This document shows positions 1-8,047 of a stretch of DNA of 64,000 nt, piece by piece. The DNA lies in contig NZ_CP016353.1 of NCBI RefSeq assembly GCF_002240355.1, forward strand, positions 558,001 through 622,000, read 5' to 3'. The translations under genes and the position numbers were made by a program. Each line of letters starts with the position of its first letter. The first letter of the stretch is position 1. The DNA comes from Prauserella marina. GTDB lineage: Bacteria > Actinomycetota > Actinomycetes > Mycobacteriales > Pseudonocardiaceae. The notes under the pieces are model-generated. The model was not told the DNA's origin. It saw only the letters and a program-made list of their open reading frames with translations, and did not search any database.

Positions 1-771
1 GACAAAAACGGCGTGCCAATCGGTACGGCCACGTTCGTCGCGCAGTGCGGCGAGTGAGCGCAACGCGTAGTCGACGCCGTCCTGTGGGCCCATCACGCCC
101 AGATAGCACAGCAAATGCGGCTTTCCCTTTTTCAGCGCCGGTTCCGGGGCGACCTCGCGGAACCGTTCGACGGCCGGTGCGCTGCGCACCACGAACACCT
201 CGTCCGGGGACTTGCCACCTCTGCGCAGCGCGACGTCCCGGTAGCTTTCATTGGTGGCGATGACGACGTCGGCCGCCCGGTAGGTGAGTTTTTCCAACAG
301 GCACACCGCACGGTAGAGCAGATCCTGCCCTCGATCGAACCGGGAAAGATACAGCTCGGGAACGAGATCGTGCTGGTCGAAGACGAACCTCGCGCCCCTG
401 CGCTTGCACAGCAACGCGACGAGGAAGAACAGATCGGGCGGATTGCACGCGTGCACGACGTCGAAGGGACCCAGCTTGCGAGCGATCCGCAGCGTGTGCC
501 ACAACGCGGAGCCGTACTCGGCGAGGTAGCCCACCGGTCCCGCCTTCGCCACCTTCAGGGGGTAGCGGTGGATGCGGATCCCGTCGAGAACGACCTCCCG
601 CTCCGTGTCCCGCTTCGTCCCCTGTGGACAGATGACGTCGACGGTCCAGCCCGCGTCGCGCAGCGCCATGCATTCCTGCCACACCCTGCGATCGAAGGGG
701 ACGGAGAGATTTTCGACGAGTACGAGTACCCTGCGGACGGCGCTTTCCAGCTCACCAGGCAAGACCGACAT
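1..771 (-). CDS. GT4-family glycosyltransferase, C-terminus beyond window
   Basis: An open frame on the minus strand runs from an ATG at 771 to the window edge without a stop, giving about 257 residues. The N-terminus (VRRVLVLVENLSVPFDRRVW) and the downstream FDVVHACNPPDLFF and FDQHDLVPELY segments are typical of the WbuB/WcaC-like group of GT-B glycosyltransferases (GT4) that use nucleotide sugars to build surface polysaccharide. Only the N-terminal Rossmann domain and the beginning of the donor-binding half are visible. The start overlaps the end of the upstream sugar dehydrogenase gene by 20 nt and has an AAGAAGG ribosome site inside it, so the two are translationally linked. Acceptor and donor cannot be told from sequence; a uronic acid donor made by the neighbour is an inference. 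Confidence 0.85.
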   Translation of the reverse strand, partial: MSVLPGELESAVRRVLVLVENLSVPFDRRVWQECMALRDAGWTVDVICPQGTKRDTEREVVLDGIRIHRYPLKVAKAGPVGYLAEYGSALWHTLRIARKLGPFDVVHACNPPDLFFLVALLCKRRGARFVFDQHDLVPELYLSRFDRGQDLLYRAVCLLEKLTYRAADVVIATNESYRDVALRRGGKSPDEVFVVRSAPAVERFREVAPEPALKKGKPHLLCYLGVMGPQDGVDYALRSLAALRDERGRTDWHAVFV

Positions 772-2074
772 ACCCTTCTTCCGTGCGGCGGAGTTCGGCG
801 TCCGGCAGCCGAACGAGATCGATCAGCACGTGCTTTCCGTTGTGCGGCAGCGCGTCGACCACGACGGGATCGGTGCAGCCGACGAGGCAGACGTCCGCGT
901 GCTCCAGTACCTCTTCCACCGATCCGGCAAGCAACTGGCCGAGGTGCGGAAGCCTGCCCTCGATGTACTCCCTGTTGGCGCCGAGCAACCGCGAGAGGCT
1001 CACGTTGGCGTCGTAGATCTTGAGGTCGTAGCCCTTGCCGAGCAGTCGCTCGGCCAACTCGACCAGCGGGCTCTCGCGCAGGTCGTCCGTTCCGGGTTTG
1101 AAAGAGAGCCCGAAGAGCCCTACTTTGCGCTTTCCCGTGCGGGCCACGAGGTCGAACGCTCTGCGAAGGTGCTCGTCGTTGGAGGCGAGCACATGCGCGA
1201 GGATGGGAACGGAGACATCGGCCCTGTGCGCGGCGTGTACGAGGCCGCGCAGGTCTTTCGGCAGGCACGAGCCGCCGAAGGCGAACCCCGGCCGCAGGTA
1301 GGCGGGACTGATGTTGAGCTTGCGGTCGGAGAGGAAAACGTCCATCACGCTGTGCGAGTCGAGCCCCAGCGCCCTGCAAATGGCGCCAAGTTCGTTCGCG
1401 AAGCCGATCTTGAGGCCGTGGAAGGCGTTGTCGGCGTACTTGGTCATCTCGGCGACCGGAATCGGAACCCTGAACACGTCACCGCCGATACCGGAGTACA
1501 GGGCGGCGACAGCGTCACCGCTGGCTTCCTCCAGTTCGCCGATCACGGTTTTCGGCGGCGCGAAGAAGTCGCGGACACTGCTGCCCTCCCGCAGGAACTC
1601 AGGGTTGACCGCGACCCCGAAATCGACCCCCGCGGTCTTGCCTGACGCCTTCTCCAGTATCGGAACCAGCAGCTGGAGACAGGTTCCTGGCAACATCGTG
1701 CTGCGGAAGACGACCGTGTGCCTCACCGCGTCGTCCCGCACCGCGAGTGCCTTGCCGATCTGCTCGGTGACCCGCTCCAGGTAGGTCGTGGAAAGGCTGC
1801 CGTTGGGCGCTGAGGGGGTGCCGACGCACACCAGCGAGATGTCGCTGTCCAGCACGGCGGCCATCGCGTCCGTACTCGCCCGCAACGCTCCTTCGCGCAC
1901 CACTCGGGCGGTCAGTTCACCGATCCGCTCCTCGACCAGCGGTGCCTTTCCCGCTCTGACGAGCTCGACCTTGACCTGGTTGACGTCGACTCCGACGACC
2001 TGATGCCCCGAACTGGCCAGGCACGCGGCGGATACACAACCCACATATCCGAGCCCGAAGACGCTGATCTTCAT
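752..2074 (-). CDS. GDP-mannose/UDP-glucose 6-dehydrogenase (AlgD-like)
   Basis: This 440-residue protein is a four-electron NAD-dependent nucleotide-sugar dehydrogenase producing a nucleotide-uronic acid. The N-terminal Rossmann motif FGLGYVG is at residues 6-12, the central dimerisation domain carries VAEMTKYADNAFHGLKIGFANE, and the catalytic cysteine is Cys270 in FGGSCLPKD. The long similarity to Pseudomonas GDP-mannose dehydrogenase (RSTMLPGT, AVNPEFLREG, LSFKPGTDDLRESPLVELAE) suggests AlgD rather than Ugd, but substrate choice needs testing. The start has a GGAGGAG ribosome site 8 nt upstream. A perfect 7-bp hairpin ends immediately before that site. It overlaps the glycosyltransferase gene downstream and probably shares its mRNA, consistent with a uronic-acid polysaccharide pathway. 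Confidence 0.88.
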   Translation of the reverse strand: MKISVFGLGYVGCVSAACLASSGHQVVGVDVNQVKVELVRAGKAPLVEERIGELTARVVREGALRASTDAMAAVLDSDISLVCVGTPSAPNGSLSTTYLERVTEQIGKALAVRDDAVRHTVVFRSTMLPGTCLQLLVPILEKASGKTAGVDFGVAVNPEFLREGSSVRDFFAPPKTVIGELEEASGDAVAALYSGIGGDVFRVPIPVAEMTKYADNAFHGLKIGFANELGAICRALGLDSHSVMDVFLSDRKLNISPAYLRPGFAFGGSCLPKDLRGLVHAAHRADVSVPILAHVLASNDEHLRRAFDLVARTGKRKVGLFGLSFKPGTDDLRESPLVELAERLLGKGYDLKIYDANVSLSRLLGANREYIEGRLPHLGQLLAGSVEEVLEHADVCLVGCTDPVVVDALPHNGKHVLIDLVRLPDAELRRTEEGYVGLAW

Positions 2075-2088
2075 CCGGCTCTCCTCCC

Positions 2089-2107
2089 GCCGCCGTTTTT
2101 CGGCGGC
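2089..2107 (-). promoter_or_regulatory. Hairpin abutting the ribosome site of the sugar dehydrogenase gene
   Basis: GCCGCCG (2089-2095) and CGGCGGC (2101-2107) form a perfect 7-bp stem with a five-base loop of T on the plus strand (A on the mRNA). On the minus-strand mRNA the stem ends directly before GGGAGGAG, the ribosome site for the gene starting at 2074. It could modulate translation initiation; no regulator is evident. Confidence 0.4.
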
Positions 2108-2195
2108 CCGCGACTCTTAACGCTGATTCGCGCGCAGGGAGGAGGTCGTTACGGTTTTTACCGAGTGGTGATGTGCGAAAGTCCCTGTGGGACAA

Positions 2196-2265
2196 CGGAT
2201 CGCCGACGTGAATGACCATCTGTTTCCGCACGTTGTCGGTGAACAACGCACGCGTCGGCGATCCG
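2196..2265. repeat. Long inverted repeat in intergenic region
   Basis: A 13-bp perfect inverted repeat, CGGATCGCCGACG at 2196-2208 and CGTCGGCGATCCG at 2253-2265, encloses 44 nt that themselves contain CGTTGT/ACAACG. It lies just downstream of the LLM oxidoreductase gene (stop at 2291, transcribed leftwards) and could end that transcript, but there is no clear T-run. Confidence 0.5.
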
Positions 2266-2290
2266 GTCCGGTAAGTCCACAGTGGAACTG

Positions 2291-3163
2291 TCAGAAATCG
2301 TTGGCCGCCGGAATGATCTCTTTCTTGAAAATGTCGAGCTTGCTCGTTTCGTGAACATCCGGTATGGCGCCGATGGTCACGTCGACACCGAGTCCGGACA
2401 ATCTGCGCAGTTCGGTCAGCAGCTCGTCCGTTTTCTCGCCGTCGCGACCGGTGTCGAGTGGCGAGTACACGGTCTTGGTGATGTCGGCGTAGTCCCTGCC
2501 CTCTGCCTCGCAATGCTGTCGCAGCACGTCGAGTTTGTGTTCGAGGTCGGGCCCGTTGAAGATGTTGCACGCCTGCGCGTATTTGGCGACGAACCGCAGG
2601 GTCTTCTTCTCTCCACCGCCGCCGATCAGGATGGGCGGGTGCGGCTTCGACAGTGCCTGCGGCACGTTCAGCAACCGCTCCGCGGTCACGTGCTTGCCTT
2701 CGAAGGGTCCGTCGTCGGCCGACCACATGCGAAGGCAGTACCGCAGCGCGTCTTCAAGCAGTTCGAACCGTTCCGAGGTGGGAGGGAACCGGAAGCCGAG
2801 GCCGCGCGACTCCTCGTCGTTCCAGCCCGCCCCGATGCCGAGCACGGCCCTGCCGCCGGAGAGGACGTCGAGCGTGGTCACCGCCTTGGCGAGCAGGCCA
2901 GGATGCCGGTAGAAGGTTCCGGTGATCACCGTCAGCAGCTTCACGCGGCGCGTGTGTGCCGCGAGGAAACCGAGTGTCGTGTACGCCTCCAGCATGTCGT
3001 TGTCGGAAGGGCCGACGACCGGAATCTGGAAGAAATGATCCATGACGGCGAGGTAGTCGAAGCCCGCGTCGTCGGCGGCAGAGGCGACGTCGGCCAGTTC
3101 GGAGCCGAGCTTCGTGGGTCCGCTCGGCCAGGTGAAATCGGGAATTTGCAGTCCTAGGCGCAT
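2291..3163 (-). CDS. LLM-class F420-dependent oxidoreductase
   Basis: The 290-residue protein is a TIM-barrel luciferase-like monooxygenase of the actinobacterial group that usually binds coenzyme F420. Seen features are the N-terminal MRLGLQIPDFTW strand, VLGIGAGWNDEE in the flavin/deazaflavin binding region around residues 110-125, and the PPILIGGGGEKK segment around 180. Family length is about 280-300, so it looks complete. Substrate is unknown. It is separated from the sugar dehydrogenase by about 215 nt that include a long inverted repeat, so it is probably an independent unit. F420 use is inferred from subfamily appearance, not proven; an FMN-dependent alkanal monooxygenase is the alternative. 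Confidence 0.85.
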   Translation of the reverse strand: MRLGLQIPDFTWPSGPTKLGSELADVASAADDAGFDYLAVMDHFFQIPVVGPSDNDMLEAYTTLGFLAAHTRRVKLLTVITGTFYRHPGLLAKAVTTLDVLSGGRAVLGIGAGWNDEESRGLGFRFPPTSERFELLEDALRYCLRMWSADDGPFEGKHVTAERLLNVPQALSKPHPPILIGGGGEKKTLRFVAKYAQACNIFNGPDLEHKLDVLRQHCEAEGRDYADITKTVYSPLDTGRDGEKTDELLTELRRLSGLGVDVTIGAIPDVHETSKLDIFKKEIIPAANDF

Positions 3164-3524
3164 ATCTCGACAGTAACGCCGGAGTTACTCCAGGTCAGAT
3201 CTCTCAAGGTCGGAAGCTGGTTTGTCGCGACCAATGCACGGCGCGCCCCCGTTCGTGACAATGGCCACTGCTGCGCGGAGCGCCGTCCGCCGACGTGCCG
3301 TCCGGGCAGTCGCGACGAGCCCCGGGTGTTTTCCTCACTCGCCAGCGGCTTTGTTGGTGGAACCGTAACCTTGCTCCCGCGTGAGGGCCCCGTGAAACGC
3401 GAGCCGGTTTCCGGTTCTTCCACTGGCGGGTGACTGTCACCAGGAACTTCGCACGCATCGGCCGCGTTCGATCCATGGAGGGGTAACCACGGGAAAGACC
3501 CGGCACTCGAAGGGAGGCGTGGGC
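3164..3524. other. Intergenic region without recognisable gene
   Basis: About 360 nt between divergent genes. Several frames are open but have no start context or family resemblance. It presumably holds the promoters of the LLM oxidoreductase and HtpX genes; I see no convincing operator or hairpin. Confidence 0.5.
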
Positions 3525-4376
3525 GTGCACAAGCACCGGAACGGGTTGAAGACCGCACTACTGCTCGGCCTGCTGAGTGCCATCATCATCGGCATCAGCG
3601 GGTTGTTCGGCAGAGGCGCGCTCTTCATCGGCCTCGCCATCGCGTTGGGCATGAACGGCTACGCCTACTTCAAATCCGACAAGCTGGCACTCAAGGCCAT
3701 GCGCGCGAGGCCGGTGTCCGAGGCGGAACAGCCCGCGATGTACCGGATCGTGCGAGAACTGGCCACCTCGGCGCGCCAGCCCATGCCCCGCCTCTACGTC
3801 AGCCCCACCCAGGCGCCCAACGCGTTCGCCACCGGACGCAACCCGCGCAACGCCGCCGTGTGCTGCACGACCGGCATTCTGGAACTTCTGAACGAGCGGG
3901 AACTGCGAGCGGTACTCGGTCACGAACTGTCACACGTATACAACCGCGACATCCTCATTTCCTCAGTCGCCGGTGCGCTGGCCAGCGTCGTCAGCGTGCT
4001 GGCCAACCTCGCGCTGTTCACGGGGGGCAACCGAGAGGGCGGCAACCCGTTCGTCGCGCTGCTGCTCGTTTTCCTCGGGCCCATCGCGGCCGGAATCGTC
4101 AAGATGAGTGTCAGCCGTTCGCGCGAGTACCAGGCCGACGCCTCGGGAGCCGAACTGACGGGCGACCCACTCGCGCTCGCCTCCGCGTTGCGCAAACTGG
4201 AACGGGGCACGAAGGCACTGCCGCTCGCGCCGGAGCCCAAGGTCGTTTCGCAGTCGCACCTGATGATCGCGAACCCGTTCCGGCCGGGCGAGCGCCTTTC
4301 GCAGCTGTTCTCCACCCACCCGCCCATCGAGGACAGGGTTCGGCGGCTCGAAGAAATGGCCCGAAGGCCGTACTAG
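3525..4376 (+). CDS. htpX: HtpX-family membrane zinc metalloprotease
   Basis: HtpX is an integral-membrane M48 peptidase that degrades misfolded membrane proteins. The 283-residue product has two hydrophobic N-terminal segments (about residues 10-55), the zinc motif HELSH near residue 130, a further hydrophobic pair (about 145-200) and the third ligand in [12 protein letters not shown]. Length fits the family. An in-frame GTG at 3519 also exists, but the AGGGAGG ribosome site at 3511-3517 is only 1 nt from it and 7 nt from the GTG at 3525, so 3525 is preferred. It converges on the RmlA gene with 16 nt between them. It is likely to belong to the membrane-stress response, though no operator is visible. 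Confidence 0.9.
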   Translation: MHKHRNGLKTALLLGLLSAIIIGISGLFGRGALFIGLAIALGMNGYAYFKSDKLALKAMRARPVSEAEQPAMYRIVRELATSARQPMPRLYVSPTQAPNAFATGRNPRNAAVCCTTGILELLNERELRAVLGHELSHVYNRDILISSVAGALASVVSVLANLALFTGGNREGGNPFVALLLVFLGPIAAGIVKMSVSRSREYQADASGAELTGDPLALASALRKLERGTKALPLAPEPKVVSQSHLMIANPFRPGERLSQLFSTHPPIEDRVRRLEEMARRPY

Positions 4377-4392
4377 TACCTGTTCGGCGTGG

Positions 4393-5274
4393 TCAGCCGG
4401 TCGCGCCCGCGGCCTTCGCGACGTCCATCACGTACTGGCCGTACCCGCTTTTCGCCAGCTTCGCCCCGAGCTGATAGCACTCGTCGGCACCGATGAAACC
4501 CATGCGCAGCGCGATTTCCTCAAGGCAGGCGATCCGCACGCCGGTGCGGTGTTCGAGCACCTGGACGAACTGGCCTGCCTCAAGCAGGGAGTCGTGCGTG
4601 CCGGTGTCGAGCCAGGCGAAACCCCTGCTCAGCTCGATCATCCTCGCCCGCTGCCTGCGCAGATAGGTCAGATTGACGTCGGTGATCTCCAGCTCGCCTC
4701 GCCGGGAGGGCCGCAGCTCGCGGGCAATGTCCACGACGTCGTTGTCGTAGAGGTAGAGGCCCGTGATGGCCGTGTTGGAACGAGGAATCTCCGGTTTCTC
4801 CTCAATGGACACCAGGCGACCTTCGCCGTCCATCTCGCCGACACCGTAGCGCTCCGGATCCTTCACGGCGTAACCGAAAAGCGCGCAACCGTCCAATGAC
4901 GACACTTGCTCCTGGAGCGTCGTCGAGAATCCGCGACCGTAAAAGATGTTGTCGCCGAGAATGAGCGCTACGTCGTCGGTACCGATGAAGTCAGACCCGA
5001 TCACGAACGCCTCGGCCAGGCCATTGGGACTCGGCTGTTCCGCGTAGCTCAGGTCGAGGCCGAACTGGCTGCCGTCACCGAGCAGTCGCTGGAAGTTCGG
5101 CAGGTCGGTCGGCGTCGAGATGATCAAGGTTTCCCTGATCCCGGCCAGCATCAGCACCGAGAGCGGGTAGTAGATCATCGGCTTGTCGTAAACGGGGAGC
5201 AGTTGTTTCGACACGGCCTGCGTTATCGGATGAAGGCGAGTACCGCTACCGCCGGCCAGCACAATGCCCTTCAT
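4393..5274 (-). CDS. rfbA: Glucose-1-phosphate thymidylyltransferase RmlA
   Basis: RmlA joins dTTP and glucose-1-phosphate to dTDP-glucose, the first step to dTDP-rhamnose and many deoxysugars. The 293-residue product starts [18 protein letters not shown], the nucleotide-binding signature of the family, and carries [14 protein letters not shown] and LGDNIFYG. The open frame extends 19 codons further upstream, but the family begins exactly at the ATG at 5274, which has a GGGGG-rich weak ribosome site. No rmlB, rmlC or rmlD neighbour is visible, so the rest of the pathway must lie elsewhere. The gene could feed cell-wall arabinogalactan linker or exopolysaccharide synthesis. Confidence 0.93.
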   Translation of the reverse strand: MKGIVLAGGSGTRLHPITQAVSKQLLPVYDKPMIYYPLSVLMLAGIRETLIISTPTDLPNFQRLLGDGSQFGLDLSYAEQPSPNGLAEAFVIGSDFIGTDDVALILGDNIFYGRGFSTTLQEQVSSLDGCALFGYAVKDPERYGVGEMDGEGRLVSIEEKPEIPRSNTAITGLYLYDNDVVDIARELRPSRRGELEITDVNLTYLRRQRARMIELSRGFAWLDTGTHDSLLEAGQFVQVLEHRTGVRIACLEEIALRMGFIGADECYQLGAKLAKSGYGQYVMDVAKAAGATG

Positions 5275-5428
5275 CTTCGCCCCCGCACTCACTCGTTCGT
5301 GGATCTGCCGGACGTCAGGGTATCGCGGCATTCGGCAGAAGGGGCCCGAGGCGAAGTATGCCTGGGGTGCGCAGTGCGAACCGGCGACGCCGCGAGGTGA
5401 AGGCAGCGTCGACCGGAAAGCTCGCTTC

Positions 5429-5920
5429 CTACCGGTAGTTGGTGAACTGCAACGCGATGCCGAAGTCCTCGTTCTTCAGCAGCGCGATGATGTCCTGAAG
5501 GTGATCCTTCTTCTTGCCGGACACCCTGAGCTGGTCGCCCTGGATCTGTGCCTGCACGCCCTTGGGCCCCTCGTCGCGGATGAACTTCGCGATCTGTTTG
5601 GCCTTGTCGGTGGCGATGCCTTCGAGGATCTTGCCGCCGACCTTGTAGATCTTGCCGGAGATGGCGGGCTCGCCCGCCTCGAACGCCTTGAGCGAGATGC
5701 CCCGCTTGACCAGCTTCTCGCGGAAGACCTCGACGGCCGCGAGTGCCCGCTCCTCGGTCTCGGCCTCGATCGTGACGGCCTCGTCGCCTGCCCACTCGAT
5801 CTTGGCGCCGGTGTTCCGGAAGTCGAACCGTGTGGACAGTTCCTTGCTTGCCTGGTTCAGTGCGTTGTCCACCTCCTGGCGGTCAACCTTGCTCACCACG
5901 TCGAAAGACGGATCGGCCAC
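5429..5920 (-). CDS. YajQ-family nucleotide-binding protein
   Basis: The product (163 residues, the usual size) belongs to the YajQ/XC_3703 family, small two-domain proteins that bind nucleotides, in some bacteria cyclic di-GMP. The family N-terminus [20 protein letters not shown] follows directly after the GTG at 5918-5920. A second GTG three codons upstream (5929) sits on top of the GAGG ribosome site, so the inner start is preferred. The C-terminus ends [16 protein letters not shown]...FTNYR as in homologues. The gene stands alone, reading away from tRNA-Tyr. A link with the EAL protein at 39480 through cyclic di-GMP is possible but speculative. Confidence 0.9.
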   Translation of the reverse strand: MADPSFDVVSKVDRQEVDNALNQASKELSTRFDFRNTGAKIEWAGDEAVTIEAETEERALAAVEVFREKLVKRGISLKAFEAGEPAISGKIYKVGGKILEGIATDKAKQIAKFIRDEGPKGVQAQIQGDQLRVSGKKKDHLQDIIALLKNEDFGIALQFTNYR

Positions 5921-6041
5921 GTCACACACCCTCGTCGTCGGCTCGTACGGAATGTCACCACCCTAGTCACCGCGAACCCCCGTCGGCGGCGGGCCATGGG
6001 GGTTCGGTACTCTGTGTCTCGGTCGGGCGCGCTCGGCCTAC

Positions 6042-6123
6042 GGCGGGTTGCCCGAGCGGCCAAAGGGATCTGACTGTAAATCAGACGGCTCAGCCTTCGG
6101 GGGTTCGAATCCCTCACCCGCCA
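6042..6123 (+). tRNA. tRNA-Tyr (anticodon GTA)
   Basis: A class II tRNA folds from 6042 to 6123: acceptor GGCGGGT pairs with ACCCGCC (6116-6122), the discriminator is A6123, the anticodon GTA is at 6076-6078 in the loop ACTGTAAA, a long variable arm GGCTCAGCCTTCGGG follows, and the T arm is GGGTTCGAATCCC. CCA is not encoded. The 3' half from 6073 is the attachment site of the integrated element, and the integration leaves the tRNA intact on this side. Confidence 0.97.
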
Positions 6124-6126
6124 CAC
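6073..6126 (+). repeat. attL: 54-bp direct repeat inside tRNA-Tyr
   Basis: Identical base for base to 18782-18835 (offset 12,709); the match breaks at C6127 against G18836. It covers the anticodon loop to 3 nt past the tRNA end, the normal core for tRNA-targeting tyrosine integrases. Confidence 0.95.
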
Positions 6127-6133
6127 CAGCCAA

Positions 6134-6173
6134 ATCGGCCCCGTGACCAGCAAGAACAGGTCACGGGGCCGAT
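6134..6173 (+). terminator. Element-borne terminator behind tRNA-Tyr
   Basis: ATCGGCCCCGTGACC (6134-6148) and GGTCACGGGGCCGAT (6159-6173) form a perfect 15-bp stem with a 10-nt loop, followed by CTTGTGTTGT. It lies just inside the element and replaces the host terminator now stranded beyond attR at 18842-18884. It can also stop leftward transcription from the integrase gene. Confidence 0.8.
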
Positions 6174-6222
6174 CTTGTGTTGTCCGGCTACGTCCGGCCC
6201 AAACCGGCCCGATCCGGGTGGC

Positions 6223-6242
6223 TGTCCCAAATGCGTCCCAAA
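6223..6242 (+). other. Candidate integrase arm-type sites, left end
   Basis: Two GTCCCAA heptamers (6224-6230 and 6235-6241) lie 11 bp apart about 100 bp inside attL. A close copy (GTCCCTA and GTCCCAA, also 11 bp apart) lies at 18712-18729 about 50 bp inside attR. After circularisation they would flank the attP core on both sides, the expected place for integrase arm binding. Binding is inferred from position only. Confidence 0.45.
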
Positions 6243-6245
6243 GTC

Positions 6246-7607
6246 TCACCAGCCTTGTAAGGCCCGTTCGACGCGGTCGCGGGCTGCCGCCTCGCCACCG
6301 TCGAGGCACTTCGCGTAGACCTTGAGCAACACGGCCACGCTGTGCCCTGCCCACTTCGCGACCCGGGTCGGCTCGACACCTCCGGTGAGCCACGTAGACA
6401 CGCAGGCGTGGCGCAGGTCATAGGGCCGCTTGCCCAGTGGTCCCGCGAGCACCTCGGCCGTGAACACGCGCTCGCGAGCGGTCGCCCACACGCGGCCGTA
6501 GGTGGTGCTCCCGATGCGTCCACCATCGCGTGTGCCCCTGAACAACCGGCCGTCCGGTGCGGTGCCGAAGCTCGTCAGGTGGGTATGGAGGGCTTCGGTG
6601 AGAGGGGGAGGCGCCGGAACCAGCCGTCCGATGCTCGCCTCGCGATGCTTGAGCGGGCCTTCCTCGTTTGCCTCACCCGAGTCCGTCCATTCAGCGCCGA
6701 CCTCGGGTCGTGCGCCATTGAGGTTAAGTCCGCCCCAGCCTTGCTCAGGTAGCGCGAGGTTCTGCTTCTTGAGGTTGGCGGCTTCCTCAGGGCGGAGCCC
6801 GGCGTAGTAAAGGCACGCGAAGAACGCGACCAGGCGTGGGCCTCGCTTACCGACTGTGCTGACCGCGTCGAGCAGCATTCGGGCTTGCATCGGGTTGACC
6901 GCACACTCGGGATCGACTTCCCGCAGCGTGTAGCTGCGCTTCTTCGTCTTGACCTCCGAGAGTGGGTTCGACGCCAGGAGTTCTCTCTCGAGCGCGTAGT
7001 CGATCGCGTTTCCAAGGGCGATGCGGCGGAGACGGACCGTGTTCGGTGCGGCGCGCGCGCCGTCGAGATTGAGATCGAGCGCGTGCAGCACCGAGCGCAG
7101 CACGTCAGGCTTCGCGAGGTCGGAAACGTCGCGGCTTACGCGAGCTATCGAGTTCAAATTCTGGGCTGTGTCCTGCGGAATTCCGGCCTTACGCATGTTG
7201 GTGTTGAAGGCTTTCATCAGTGCGGCGCGAACTACTGTGTCCGCCGGAAGGGATGTGCTGTCCTTCAGCATCGCGACCGTGATTCGAGTCAGTGATTCGG
7301 CGAGCGATTTGCGGTACTTCGGTGAAGAGTCCGTCCACTTCATGTCGATGTAGGTACAAGCGAAATCGAACCACGACATGCGCTTCTGCGTTCGGATCAT
7401 CGATGACGGTAGCCCGGTCTCGGTGTCGAACCACTCGCCTTTCCGGGTGGCCTGCAACAGTTGAGATCGGTAGCTGTCAGCGAGTGCCATGGTCGGGAAT
7501 TGCTGGCCGTGCTTGCGCTTGCCGACGCGCCATCGCACGCGATAAGTGGTCTTTTTGCCCTTGTATGGGTCAATCTTGAATACGCTGACGTCGTGGCTGG
7601 TCTCCAT
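6246..7607 (-). CDS. int: Tyrosine site-specific integrase
   Basis: The 453-residue product integrates and excises the element at tRNA-Tyr. The N-terminal part holds an arm-binding-like domain and a SAM-like core-binding domain (about residues 75-215). The C-terminal catalytic domain shows Arg in AGLRPEEA (near 272), Arg in YDLRHACVSTWL (near 398), His in WAGHS and the nucleophile Tyr in LLKVYAKCL. In the usual HxxR box the histidine is replaced by tyrosine (YDLR), as is common in actinomycete integrases of this group. The gene ends about 120 bp from attL. Its ATG overlaps the excisionase stop in a TGATG, so both are made from one mRNA. Confidence 0.95.
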   Translation of the reverse strand: METSHDVSVFKIDPYKGKKTTYRVRWRVGKRKHGQQFPTMALADSYRSQLLQATRKGEWFDTETGLPSSMIRTQKRMSWFDFACTYIDMKWTDSSPKYRKSLAESLTRITVAMLKDSTSLPADTVVRAALMKAFNTNMRKAGIPQDTAQNLNSIARVSRDVSDLAKPDVLRSVLHALDLNLDGARAAPNTVRLRRIALGNAIDYALERELLASNPLSEVKTKKRSYTLREVDPECAVNPMQARMLLDAVSTVGKRGPRLVAFFACLYYAGLRPEEAANLKKQNLALPEQGWGGLNLNGARPEVGAEWTDSGEANEEGPLKHREASIGRLVPAPPPLTEALHTHLTSFGTAPDGRLFRGTRDGGRIGSTTYGRVWATARERVFTAEVLAGPLGKRPYDLRHACVSTWLTGGVEPTRVAKWAGHSVAVLLKVYAKCLDGGEAAARDRVERALQGW

Positions 7608-7789
7608 CAGGCGGCCACCTCGCGAGTCTCAAGCCAGGATTCGAGGTCGGTTCGGCGAATGCGGATCTCTCCATTCGGGAGCTTGATGTATCGGGGCGCG
7701 CGGCCTTTCGCGCACCAGTCGTAGAAGGTGGACTTCGCTACCGCGAGTTCTTCGCAGAAGGCTTTGAGCGTCAGGTATTGCGTGCGCAT
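7607..7789 (-). CDS. xis: Excisionase-type helix-turn-helix protein
   Basis: This 60-residue protein has a single winged helix-turn-helix of the MerR/excisionase (HTH_17) kind: LTLKAFCEELAVAKSTFYDW followed by APRYIKLPNGEIRIRRTDLESWL. Its size and place directly before int, with a one-base TGATG overlap, match the directionality factor of pSAM2-like elements. It would bind attP and attR and steer integrase to excision. The start is an ATG at 7789 without a strong ribosome site, so translation may depend on an upstream reading frame or leaderless initiation. About 70 nt further upstream a repeat array begins. Confidence 0.88.
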   Translation of the reverse strand: MRTQYLTLKAFCEELAVAKSTFYDWCAKGRAPRYIKLPNGEIRIRRTDLESWLETREVAA

Positions 7790-7858
7790 GTGGCGGGATC
7801 TCCGAAGGTTGGCGGCGCCTGAGGGTGGGGCGCCGGAGCAAACGAACGGCCGGTTATG

Positions 7859-8047
7859 TCCGCTACCTCCGCTACCTGGGCTACTTGCCTGGTCAGGTGG
7901 GTAGCGGACGGTAGGGAGGTAGCGGCTACGTCCGCTACCCGGTTCCGGCGGTAGCGTTCGCGTCCGCTACCCGTCCCGTATCCGCTACCTGGTTGACCTG
8001 CGATGTAGCGGAGGTAGCGGACGTAGCGGCAGTGGGCAGGTAGCGGT
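7859..8047. repeat. Iteron-like array, 11 copies of CCGCTAC/GTAGCGG
   Basis: Five copies of CCGCTAC (from 7860, 7869, 7932, 7964, 7982) and six of its complement GTAGCGG (from 7901, 7919, 8005, 8014, 8023, 8040) lie within 189 bp, often in 9-bp tandem spacing, with further degenerate copies such as GTAGCGT at 7951. Part of the array encodes the ATS-rich tail of the DUF3631 protein, but 7859-7934 is non-coding, so the motif is kept at DNA level. Candidate replication origin or TraB-recognised transfer locus. Confidence 0.75.

Noticed and set aside
115-1023. Long plus-strand open frame across the glycosyltransferase region
   Set aside because: It is antisense to the clear GT4 and AlgD-like genes, has Arg/Pro-rich translation without family motifs, and no ribosome site.
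7859-8047. CRISPR array
   Set aside because: Units are 7-9 bp in both orientations without regular spacers, and no cas genes are present.
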